Source of the DNA: PGYR01 sp034670025
GTDB lineage: Bacteria > Bacteroidota > Ignavibacteria > Kapaibacteriales > UBA2268
Length of the DNA: 64,000 bases
NCBI GenBank assembly: GCA_034670025.1
Contig: JAXMOE010000006.1
Coordinates: 62,001 to 126,000, forward strand
Reading direction: 5' to 3'
Part shown: positions 50,619 through 58,152 of the stretch, piece after piece
How the letters are laid out: every line of letters starts with the position of its first letter
Position numbering within the stretch: the stretch's first letter is position 1
Made by a program: the position numbers and the translations under genes
The notes under the pieces: generated by a model
Databases searched by the model: none
What the model was told of the DNA's origin: nothing
The model's input: the letters and a program-made list of their open reading frames with translations, nothing else

Positions 50619-51377
50619 ATGAAAACTATATTTTTACTATTTATATTTGGCTCAAGTTTCGCATTTGGTTTAGATAAGACTTCGTTTAAACTAAATATTC
50701 AATATGATGGGATAACTTATTTTCTCGAAGCGGGTTATTCGGACTCCACTTCATTGAACTATGATGAGGGTTATGAAAATGATTTGCCACCCTTTGCTCC
50801 ACCTCAAGGTATTATTCCAACATATAGAATAATGAGAGTATATGAGGACAGAGCAGATGAGCTGATCTATACTGATATAGATCTGAGAGCTACACCACAA
50901 GCAAACGATACGATTATAAACTACACGTTGGACTTGTTAGGAAATAGAGAACAAGGTAAAGAGTTGATTCTTACTGTTCCAGTAGGCACTTTGGACGATA
51001 AGATAAAAGAAATAAGGGTTACTGACAAATTATCAGAAGGTGGGCAAGTTGATGAAAATATCATCAATGGCGTTCCATTCAAAATAGAAAATGATTTTTT
51101 AGAAAGATTTGATATAAGTGTTAGATATGTGAAGAAGGAAACTTCTGTAGATAATAACGCCTATGCAAGGGACATATACTATTCGGAAGATATTATATAC
51201 AACAGGGCAAACAATGCCAACAGAGTAGCTATATATAGCTTAAACGGCACAAATGTGTTAGAGATAGCTAACCACAATGGTGACTTCAATGTGAATACTT
51301 TAGAAAGTGGTGTGTATTTTGCTTATATTTACTCTAATGATTTAGTGGTTAGTAAGCTAAAGATTGTTAAATTGTAG
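50619..51377 (+). CDS. Small T9SS-exported protein of unknown function
   Basis: The 252-residue product starts MKTIFLLFIFGSSFAFGLD, a Sec signal peptide. The body is beta-rich with a Pro-rich loop (NDLPPFAPPQGIIPTYRI) and a pattern of short strands, and I recognise no family. The last 55 residues are a T9SS type A domain (NRVAIYSLNGTNVLEIANHN, then SGVYFAYIYSND). It lies just past the terminator of the four-gene block, so it may be transcribed separately. I count it with the same surface-protein group because of its position and sorting tail. Confidence 0.7.
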   Translation: MKTIFLLFIFGSSFAFGLDKTSFKLNIQYDGITYFLEAGYSDSTSLNYDEGYENDLPPFAPPQGIIPTYRIMRVYEDRADELIYTDIDLRATPQANDTIINYTLDLLGNREQGKELILTVPVGTLDDKIKEIRVTDKLSEGGQVDENIINGVPFKIENDFLERFDISVRYVKKETSVDNNAYARDIYYSEDIIYNRANNANRVAIYSLNGTNVLEIANHNGDFNVNTLESGVYFAYIYSNDLVVSKLKIVKL

Positions 51378-51444
51378 TTTATACTGTAATTAATCTTTAA
51401 TTAATTTGTTTATACTTTTAAGCAATAATGATAATAGTTTGTAA

Positions 51445-52593
51445 ATGCCTGATAAAGACATAAAAAAAGACAAGAATCACGAAAAAACTGGCAATGATAG
51501 TCAGGGAAAAAGTGATGCACGAAGTAAACCTAAATACTACAAGAAAAAGGATAGTAGAATAAATCCTGTAAAAAAAGCTGAGAACACTGATAAGGATTCT
51601 GAATCAAAGTCAAGCAAACCAGCGAACAGGAAAAAGAAACACAATTCTAATAATAGGTCTAATAAACCATTAATATCTGTGGTGATACCTACTTACAATG
51701 AGCAAGACTCTCTGCAAGAGCTATCCGATAGGTTAGAAGTTGTGCTCAAGAAGGAAGCTAAAGGAAACTATGAAGTCATATATGTTGATGATGGTTCGGA
51801 TGATGATTCGGCTTCAGTTATAAAGGATATTAACAAAAAGAACAACAGATTTAAGCTAATTCGTTTTAGAAGAAATTATGGAAAATCTGCTGCGTTATCA
51901 GTTGGTTTCAAACGAGCCAAAGGTGCAGTGATAATTACTATGGATGCTGATTTGCAAGACGATCCGGATGAAATTCCTAATTTAATGGCCACAATCCGTG
52001 AGGGTTATGACTTAGTATCTGGTTGGAAAAAGAAGCGAAACGATCCAATAAATAAGACTTTGCCATCTAAATTTTTCAATTATGTTACTTCGAAGGCAAG
52101 TGGTATAAAGCTACATGATTTTAATTGTGGACTGAAGGCCTATAGGTCAGAAACGGCTAAGTCTCTTGATATATATGGAGAGATGCATAGGTACTTGCCT
52201 GTGTTAGCTCATTGGAATGGTTTTAAGATTACTGAAATTCCTGTGCTGCATCACCCAAGAAAGCATGGAGTAACCAAATTTGGTGCTTCTCGTTACGTCA
52301 AAGGATTTTTGGACTTACTAACTTTGTTGTTTACTTCACGTTATCTTAAAAGGCCTTTGCACTTTTTTGGAACTTTAGGAACATTGTTAGGTTTACTCGG
52401 TTTTGGAATAGATGCCTGGTTGACTATAGAGTGGATAATGGGTGATACATTTTTGAGTAACAGACCTGCCGCTTTGTTGGGAATTGGTCTAATTATAGTT
52501 GGAGTTCAATTAGTTTCACTGGGACTATTGGGCGAAATGATTGTTAAAAATTTTAAAAGAGATGAAGAATATCAAATTAGAGAGACTTTATAA
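51445..52593 (+). CDS. GT2 glycosyltransferase, dolichyl-phosphate-mannose-synthase type
   Basis: The 382-residue enzyme transfers a sugar, usually to undecaprenyl phosphate or an exopolysaccharide. Its GT-A domain is complete: LISVVIPTYNEQDSLQEL, EVIYVDDGSDD, and the metal site MDADLQDDPDE. Two transmembrane helices follow (about 315-337 and 350-370). Residues 1-75 are a very lysine- and serine-rich extension (KPKYYKKKDSRINPVKKAEN) not usual in the family. The next gene, an outer-membrane-like protein, begins 32 bases before this one ends. Related enzymes make glycan-lipid donors for envelope polymers. Confidence 0.9.
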   Translation: MPDKDIKKDKNHEKTGNDSQGKSDARSKPKYYKKKDSRINPVKKAENTDKDSESKSSKPANRKKKHNSNNRSNKPLISVVIPTYNEQDSLQELSDRLEVVLKKEAKGNYEVIYVDDGSDDDSASVIKDINKKNNRFKLIRFRRNYGKSAALSVGFKRAKGAVIITMDADLQDDPDEIPNLMATIREGYDLVSGWKKKRNDPINKTLPSKFFNYVTSKASGIKLHDFNCGLKAYRSETAKSLDIYGEMHRYLPVLAHWNGFKITEIPVLHHPRKHGVTKFGASRYVKGFLDLLTLLFTSRYLKRPLHFFGTLGTLLGLLGFGIDAWLTIEWIMGDTFLSNRPAALLGIGLIIVGVQLVSLGLLGEMIVKNFKRDEEYQIRETL

Positions 52594-53347
52594 AACAGTA
52601 CTTTTGGTAGTTAGCCTAGTGGTAGCAACTAATCTGTATGCCCAGAGCGGAAGCAATGTCTATAACTATGAAAATAGTATTGGCGTTGGTTTAACTACGA
52701 GTAAGGTGTTGGGGGACAACCCAGCTATCAATACCATAAGCCCTATAAACAATAGTGTACCAGGAGGAAGCTTCAACGGAGCAATGCCAGGAATAGAAAT
52801 CAAAGCTCAATACAAATTGGATGATATTGGGGATTGGCGGTTAGTAGGTGGTATAAACTACACCTTTTATAGTGCTAGAGAAAGAATACCAAGAGAGAGT
52901 ATAACCTTTCGTTTAAAAAATAATTTGAATATTCTTAGTCCATTAGTTGGTATAAACTATGTGTTGATTAGGTTTCCTTCTGCTATGTCATCAGTTTATA
53001 TAGGTGCAGAGGCGAGATATAACTATATCCATGCTAATGATTTTGTTTTGGAAGAAGAACGATTAACATCTGGCGAGAGAGTAGAAAGGCAACAGAATAA
53101 TAAGGAAGCCACGGGCAGAATAGGTGGATTGCTCAAATTGGGATTCGAAGGTGAGCTTCATGAAAATTATATGATTAATGTTAGTGGCGGTATTGATTTT
53201 CTTAATCTAATTGGAAGAGACAACAGCCGTGGTGAGTTACTTACTCCATTTACTCCAGACCGATTTGATCCAAATTTGGGAGTAGAACAAGAAGAACAGC
53301 TTACGTATAATTTTTATTTTTCAATAATGATTCAATATAGATATTAG
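52562..53347 (+). CDS. Outer membrane beta-barrel-like protein
   Basis: The 261-residue product has a signal peptide (TVLLVVSLVVATNLYAQ, start chosen at ATG 52562). Alternating strands follow that suit an outer membrane barrel, for example WRLVGGINYTFYSARERIPR and LSPLVGINYVLIRFPSAMSS, and the last strand is NFYFSIMIQYRY with a terminal aromatic. I do not recognise a named family. It overlaps the GT2 gene by 32 bases and precedes the GT9 gene by 6, so it belongs to a glycan-related operon. Confidence 0.7.
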   Translation: MKNIKLERLYKTVLLVVSLVVATNLYAQSGSNVYNYENSIGVGLTTSKVLGDNPAINTISPINNSVPGGSFNGAMPGIEIKAQYKLDDIGDWRLVGGINYTFYSARERIPRESITFRLKNNLNILSPLVGINYVLIRFPSAMSSVYIGAEARYNYIHANDFVLEEERLTSGERVERQQNNKEATGRIGGLLKLGFEGELHENYMINVSGGIDFLNLIGRDNSRGELLTPFTPDRFDPNLGVEQEEQLTYNFYFSIMIQYRY

Positions 53348-53353
53348 TAGTAT

Positions 53354-54436
53354 ATGGCAGAAAAAATAAAATACAATTTAGATTGTAAATACTTTTTAGG
53401 TCATATTCCATGTAGCCCTCATAAGGTTCACGGTGTTATGTGTAATAACTGTGAATATTACCGACCTAAGAAAAACAAAGTATTGATAGTAAAGTTAGGA
53501 GCTATAGGCGATGTTATTCGTACTACTCCAATTCTTCATAAAGTCTGGGAAGAATACAGTGACTCTGAGATATGGTGGATTACTGATTTCCCTTCAGTTG
53601 TTCCTGATAAGGTGGACAGAGTTTTCAAGTTTGATTCGAAATCGATACTTACTATGCAAAACACAGAGTTTGAGTATGTAATTAATCTTGACAAAGACTA
53701 CGAGGCATGTAGCTTAGTAAATTCCATTAGTTACAAAAAATTAGATGGTTTTGCTTTGAAAGATGGCAAACCGATTCCAGCCAATGATAGAGCTGAGCAC
53801 AAATATCTGACTGGCCTGTTTGATAATGTTAATAAAGTAAACACTAAGACTTACCCAGAGGAAATATTTGAAATATGCGGGTGGGAGTTTAACAAAGAGC
53901 CATACATAATAGATTATTCTAAGAAAGATTGGAATATCCACAACGAGGGTAAAAAAATAATTGGTCTCAATACGGGTTGTGGCGACAGATGGACTAGTAG
54001 GTTAATACCTGATAGCACTTGGATTGAGCTAATAAATAGGCTGAATGAAAATGGGTACTATCCTTTACTTTTGGGTGGTTCGCAAGAGCACTATAAGAAT
54101 CAATATTTGGCGGCTACTACCAAAGCTGCTTATCTTGGTCACTTCAAGTTAGAAAGATTTATATCATTGATTAATGAGTGTGATACAGTAGTGAGTGTGG
54201 TTACTATGGCGGCTCACTTAGCCATTGGACTTCGCAAACCTCTTTTATTGGTAAACAATATATTTAACTCTAATGAGTTTGAACTATATGGGCGAGGCGA
54301 AATAGTAGAACCAACTAAGCCCTGCCATTGCTTTTTTAGTGCCAAATGTACACACGATGAGTATTCGTGTATAGACTACGTTAGTGCCGATTTGCTCTAT
54401 GAAGCAGTTGTTAGAAACATTGAGGTAAAGGTATAG
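53354..54436 (+). CDS. GT9-family glycosyltransferase (heptosyltransferase-like)
   Basis: The 360-residue protein has the GT9 layout of ADP-heptose:LPS heptosyltransferases: an N-terminal nucleotide-binding half beginning VLIVKLGAIGDVIRTTPILH near residue 42, and a C-terminal half with IIGLNTGCGDRWTSRLIPD and VSVVTMAAHLAIGLRKPLLLVNN, where the donor sugar binds. Before the first half is a short Cys-rich segment (LDCKYFLGHIPC, then VMCNNCEYY) that could bind zinc. Such enzymes add sugars to lipid A core or O-polymers. It is in the run of envelope-glycan genes. Confidence 0.85.
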   Translation: MAEKIKYNLDCKYFLGHIPCSPHKVHGVMCNNCEYYRPKKNKVLIVKLGAIGDVIRTTPILHKVWEEYSDSEIWWITDFPSVVPDKVDRVFKFDSKSILTMQNTEFEYVINLDKDYEACSLVNSISYKKLDGFALKDGKPIPANDRAEHKYLTGLFDNVNKVNTKTYPEEIFEICGWEFNKEPYIIDYSKKDWNIHNEGKKIIGLNTGCGDRWTSRLIPDSTWIELINRLNENGYYPLLLGGSQEHYKNQYLAATTKAAYLGHFKLERFISLINECDTVVSVVTMAAHLAIGLRKPLLLVNNIFNSNEFELYGRGEIVEPTKPCHCFFSAKCTHDEYSCIDYVSADLLYEAVVRNIEVKV

Positions 54437-54439
54437 AAT

Positions 54440-54760
54440 ATGGAACAAAAGAATTTTAATATATTAAAGCATTTTATGATAGATGTGGAGATTGACAACA
54501 ATCCTCCGTCTGATTTTTATCTAAAAGTTGCAACCCAACGCGATATGGTGTTGGATATGATGGACAAAGGTGTGATATTGAGCTATGGTCTTTCCGACGA
54601 TAGCACTAAGCTGTGGTTGGTTGCTGTTGGCAAAAACCTCTCGGAAGTAAGGGAGTTGACTGAACAGTTTCCTTTGTTTAAGTATATGACATTTAACATA
54701 GTCCCATTGATGTTTTTTAGTAATTCTACCCACAAATTACCCGAATTATCACTGAATTAA
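54440..54760 (+). CDS. Small protein resembling muconolactone-isomerase/YciI fold
   Basis: The 106-residue protein has a compact pattern with strands and helices of a ferredoxin-like fold (FYLKVATQRDMVLDMMDKGV, STKLWLVAVGKNLSEVRELT, EQFPLFKYMTFNIVPLMFF). The LWLV...S..EV..L...FPL..YM...I.PL pattern recalls muconolactone isomerase and YciI proteins. The aromatic-degradation context is missing, so an enzymatic role there is doubtful. It follows the GT9 gene by 3 bases. Confidence 0.5.
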   Translation: MEQKNFNILKHFMIDVEIDNNPPSDFYLKVATQRDMVLDMMDKGVILSYGLSDDSTKLWLVAVGKNLSEVRELTEQFPLFKYMTFNIVPLMFFSNSTHKLPELSLN

Positions 54761-54796
54761 TACTGCTTGATAAATTATAATACATTAGGTGTAATT

Positions 54797-55549
54797 ATGA
54801 ATAAATTCTTTTCGGTTTTAATAATTTCTCTTTTTGTCGTTACCTCATCGGGTATTGTAGCTCAAACCCAAAAATCAATTGATAGTGATAGGCCTGGGCA
54901 GTCATTTTCGGCTCATACTGTAGGAAGTGGAGTATTACAGCTACAAAGCGGTTTGAATTATAAGTCTTTGGGTGCTGACAATGCTAATAGTATGATTTAT
55001 AATTTGACAAATATACGCTATGGTTTGAGCGAACACTTTGAGTTCAATGGTACAATTGGCTATGGTGTGCAATCTACGAATGTCAACACCTTAAATGGTA
55101 TCAATAATTTAAGATTAGGTGCAAGGTATAACTTTTCGGAACAGAATGGATATACTCCTGGCATTGGTGTTAATGTTGACTTTCTTTTTGCGTTGGGGAC
55201 ACAGGTTTACAACGACCCTTACGAAGATGTGAATACGACTCTGATTATAAGTCAAAAAATAGCCGATAAGTTGAATATGGCTACAAATATTAGTGCTTAC
55301 TACGACCAACTAAATGGCGATATTCTTACTCCTTATACATTGAATGTGTCTTATTCGTTGTCTGAATCTAATACAATTTTTGCAGAGATTTATGGCGAGT
55401 TACAGCCAACGTTTGGATTGAATTTTGATGCTGGCATCTCTCATTTGATTAATGAAGATTTTCTTTTTGACTTTGCAGTAGGTGTAGAAGATAATGAACT
55501 AGGAACTGACTTTTGGGCAGAAGCTGGTGTTAGTTATAGATGGAAATAA
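54797..55549 (+). CDS. Outer-membrane transporter-like protein (phenol-MetA-degradation family look)
   Basis: The 250-residue product has a signal peptide (KFFSVLIISLFVVTSSGIVA). The mature part starts KSIDSDRPGQSFSAHTVGSG, an opening that in my experience marks the MetA-pathway phenol-degradation-type outer-membrane family. Many barrel strands follow (LQLQSGLNYKSLGADN, HFEFNGTIGYGVQSTNVN) and the protein ends DFWAEAGVSYRW. I started at ATG 54797 for the signal peptide rather than the in-frame TTG at 54767. The transported compound cannot be deduced. Confidence 0.72.
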   Translation: MNKFFSVLIISLFVVTSSGIVAQTQKSIDSDRPGQSFSAHTVGSGVLQLQSGLNYKSLGADNANSMIYNLTNIRYGLSEHFEFNGTIGYGVQSTNVNTLNGINNLRLGARYNFSEQNGYTPGIGVNVDFLFALGTQVYNDPYEDVNTTLIISQKIADKLNMATNISAYYDQLNGDILTPYTLNVSYSLSESNTIFAEIYGELQPTFGLNFDAGISHLINEDFLFDFAVGVEDNELGTDFWAEAGVSYRWK

Positions 55550-55595
55550 CCAAAGCTTTGCTATAACTTACAGTATTTTACGATATTTAGCACTA

Positions 55596-55620
55596 TTGAA
55601 CTAATTTTTCCTTAACTTTG
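55596..55620 (+). promoter_or_regulatory. Bacteroidota-type promoter of the DEAD-box gene
   Basis: TAACTTTG (55613-55620) fits TAnnTTTG. A TTG (55596-55598) lies upstream, but the gap of 14 is a little short. The box is 31 bases before the TTG start codon of the helicase. Confidence 0.5.
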
Positions 55621-55651
55621 TAATTAGTACAATTTATATAAGTGAACTTTT

Positions 55652-57109
55652 TTGATAAAATTTGATCAATTAGGCCTTTCGGATAACCTTCTGGAAGCCA
55701 TCCGCGAACTCGGATTCGTAACCCCAACAGAAATACAAGCAAAAGCAATACCTCAATTACTGACCGAAAACCGAGATTTTATCGGTTTGGCTCAGACTGG
55801 TACTGGTAAAACAGCTGCATTTGGATTGCCATTACTCGAAAGGTTAGACCCTGCCCAAAAGGCAACTCAAGCTTTGATATTAGCACCTACAAGAGAATTA
55901 GGTCAACAAATAGCTAATCAGCTATTTAAGTATAGCAAATATCAGGAGCGAATTAATGTACTTGCCGTATATGGTGGTGCATCTATTCAAAACCAGATGA
56001 AAGCTCTGAAGAAAACTCAACACGTTATTATAGCCACTCCAGGTCGATTGATTGACTTGATTAAAAGAAAGGCGATTAAGTTAGAAAGCATCCGTTACTT
56101 AGTTTTGGACGAAGCCGACGAAATGCTCAATATGGGTTTTAAAGAAGATATAGATAAAATTCTTAGTTATACTCCTGACTACAAAAATACTTGGCTTTTT
56201 TCGGCTACTATGCCAAAAGAGATAAGAAGGATAGTTAATAAGTATATGGATAATCCTGAAGAAGTTCAGATTAACCCGAAGAATGAAGTAAATACAGACA
56301 TAGAACATTACTACGCATTGGTTAGACATTCGGATAAGACTGAAGCACTAACAAGAATATTGGACATTACTCCCGATATGCGTGGTGTAGTTTTCTGCCG
56401 TACAAAAAGAGAAACACAAGATTTGGCTGAAAGATTGTTGGAAGACAATTATAAAGCAGATGCCCTACACGGTGATTTGTCGCAAGCACAGCGCGATAGA
56501 GTTATGCGTCGTTTCCGTAAGCATGAACTTCACGTATTGATTGCAACTGACGTAGCTGCACGTGGGATTGATGTGGACGATTTGACTCACGTTATTCACC
56601 ACTCATTGCCCGATGATAATTCTTACTACACTCACAGGAGTGGTAGAACTGCTAGAGCAGGGAAAAAAGGTATATCATTGACATTTGTTAGTGGTAGAGA
56701 AAAACACAGAGTACATAAGTTAGAGAAGCAATTAGGCATTTCTTTTGAAAGAATCTTTATTCCTAATGGTGAAGATATTTCTAAGGTTAGGATAGAAGAT
56801 TGGTGTGTGAAAGTTCACAACACTAGCACTGTTGGCAAAGTAACTAAGAAAATGAAGTCTGATGCTAATAGAATATTTGAAGATGTCAGCAAGGAAGAGT
56901 TAATTGAAAAACTACTCGTTATTGAGTTAGATAAGTTAAGAACTGATGGTTCGAAAGATCTGAACGACACTGAACAAAAAGGTGGCGGCGGAAGAAGACG
57001 CGGCGGCAACAGCGGTCGTGGTAAAGGAAAGCAAGCGAAAAACACCCAAGGCAATTACTCCAAGCGTAGCAACAAAAACAAGTCGCATCGCAAAAGAAAA
57101 GGTAAGTAA
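55652..57109 (+). CDS. DEAD-box RNA helicase
   Basis: The 485-residue protein has every DEAD-box motif: Q motif TEIQAKAIPQ, motif I AQTGTGKTAAFG, Ia APTRELGQQIA, II DEADEMLNMGF, III SATMP, IV VVFCRTKRE, V ATDVAARGIDVDD and VI HRSGRTARAG. A linker follows and then a glycine/arginine/lysine-rich tail of about 50 residues (GGGGRRRGGNSGRGKGKQ). It unwinds RNA in ribosome assembly or cold stress. The first codon is TTG: an in-frame TGA lies nine bases upstream and no ATG is available. A strong terminator follows. Confidence 0.95.
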   Translation: MIKFDQLGLSDNLLEAIRELGFVTPTEIQAKAIPQLLTENRDFIGLAQTGTGKTAAFGLPLLERLDPAQKATQALILAPTRELGQQIANQLFKYSKYQERINVLAVYGGASIQNQMKALKKTQHVIIATPGRLIDLIKRKAIKLESIRYLVLDEADEMLNMGFKEDIDKILSYTPDYKNTWLFSATMPKEIRRIVNKYMDNPEEVQINPKNEVNTDIEHYYALVRHSDKTEALTRILDITPDMRGVVFCRTKRETQDLAERLLEDNYKADALHGDLSQAQRDRVMRRFRKHELHVLIATDVAARGIDVDDLTHVIHHSLPDDNSYYTHRSGRTARAGKKGISLTFVSGREKHRVHKLEKQLGISFERIFIPNGEDISKVRIEDWCVKVHNTSTVGKVTKKMKSDANRIFEDVSKEELIEKLLVIELDKLRTDGSKDLNDTEQKGGGGRRRGGNSGRGKGKQAKNTQGNYSKRSNKNKSHRKRKGK

Positions 57110-57128
57110 TCCGACAGATGTATAAGTA

Positions 57129-57158
57129 AAAATCAGTGCTCCATGCACTGATTTTGCT
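57129..57158 (+). terminator. Rho-independent terminator of the helicase gene
   Basis: AAAATCAGTGC (57129-57139) and GCACTGATTTT (57145-57155) pair perfectly over 11 bases with a TCCAT loop. The T run lies within the right arm and GCTTTATT follows. Confidence 0.88.
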
Positions 57159-57208
57159 TTATTACTCGTTTATATTATAAGTTTTATAATAAATAGGAGT
57201 AACGAGCT

Positions 57209-57916
57209 ATGTCACACGATTTTTCCGACCTGAAAGCAATGTACGTAAATTGCACCCTCAAAAAATCTCCGAGAGAAAGCCACACCGAAGGGCTGATGGA
57301 GGTTTCCAAAAATATAATGAAGAAAGAAGGCGTAACAGTTGACAATATCCGATTTGTTGACCACGATGTAGCACCTGGCGTTTACCCTGATATGACTGAG
57401 TATGGCTGGGACACAGACGAGTGGCCAGAGCTATTTGAACGGATATTCGATGCTGATATATTGGTTATTGGTACTCCTATCTGGCTTGGTGAACGTTCGT
57501 CAGAGGCGACTAAGTTGATTGAGCGGCTGTATGCTATGAGTGGGAAGCTGAATGACAAGGGGCAGTACCTTTACTACGGTAAGGCAGGTGGTTGTATTAT
57601 CACTGGCAACGAGGATGGAGTGAAGCATTGCTCTATGAGTATATTGTATTCACTTCAGCATTTGGGCTACACAGTGCCACCACAGGCAGATGCTGGCTGG
57701 ATAGGTGAAGTTGGTCCCGGGCCGAGCTATCTGGACGAGGAATCTGGTGCTAAAGATAATGACTTTACGAACAGAAATACCACATTCATGGCTTACAACC
57801 TAATGCACTTAGCTAAGATGCTGAAGCAAAACAATGGCTATGACAACTATGGTAACTCACGTAAAGATTGGGACGACGGCACTCACTGGAAGTTCGAGAA
57901 TCCTGAATATAGGTAG
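57209..57916 (+). CDS. Flavodoxin-fold NAD(P)H-dependent FMN reductase family protein
   Basis: The 235-residue protein has a flavodoxin-like fold: MYVNCTLKKSPRESHTEGLM (phosphate loop at strand 1), ADILVIGTPIWLGERSSEAT around residue 88, and YGKAGGCIITGNEDGVKHCS where flavin is usually held. Family members bind FMN and reduce quinones or flavin, but I cannot name the substrate. TAGGAG lies before the ATG. The gene sits alone between a terminator and a repeat-rich spacer. Confidence 0.85.
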   Translation: MSHDFSDLKAMYVNCTLKKSPRESHTEGLMEVSKNIMKKEGVTVDNIRFVDHDVAPGVYPDMTEYGWDTDEWPELFERIFDADILVIGTPIWLGERSSEATKLIERLYAMSGKLNDKGQYLYYGKAGGCIITGNEDGVKHCSMSILYSLQHLGYTVPPQADAGWIGEVGPGPSYLDEESGAKDNDFTNRNTTFMAYNLMHLAKMLKQNNGYDNYGNSRKDWDDGTHWKFENPEYR

Positions 57917-57983
57917 GTGTCTGGCAGAGCTTTCCCTGACTTAGTGAAGACCGCCATCCATATTGTGCCCCTTTGCATGGGCT

Positions 57984-58110
57984 GTCTGAATTTATTCAGA
58001 CTGGGGAGGATTGAATAAAAAACGTCCACCAACATCTTTAGATTTTAGCAAATCCTCCCCCCAGACCCCTTTGTCCATACCCTTGGCTTTACACGCAGCG
58101 CGTGACGGCT
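57984..58110. repeat. Repeat-rich spacer with nested inverted repeats
   Basis: GTCTGAAT TT ATTCAGAC (57984-58001) is a perfect hairpin. CTGGGGAGGATT just after it matches in inverse AATCCTCCCCCCAG at 58051-58064, with about 38 bases between. ACGTCCACCAA (58022) also occurs at about 17796, and GGCTTTACACGCAGC (about 58086) is the inverse of GCTGCGTGTAAAGCC in the repeats at 17599 and 18634. The spacer is therefore built from pieces of the same dispersed family. I see no gene between 57917 and 58152. Confidence 0.6.
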
Positions 58111-58152
58111 ACCTAACTACAATAAACATTGTTCATAGAAACTTCTGGATTC

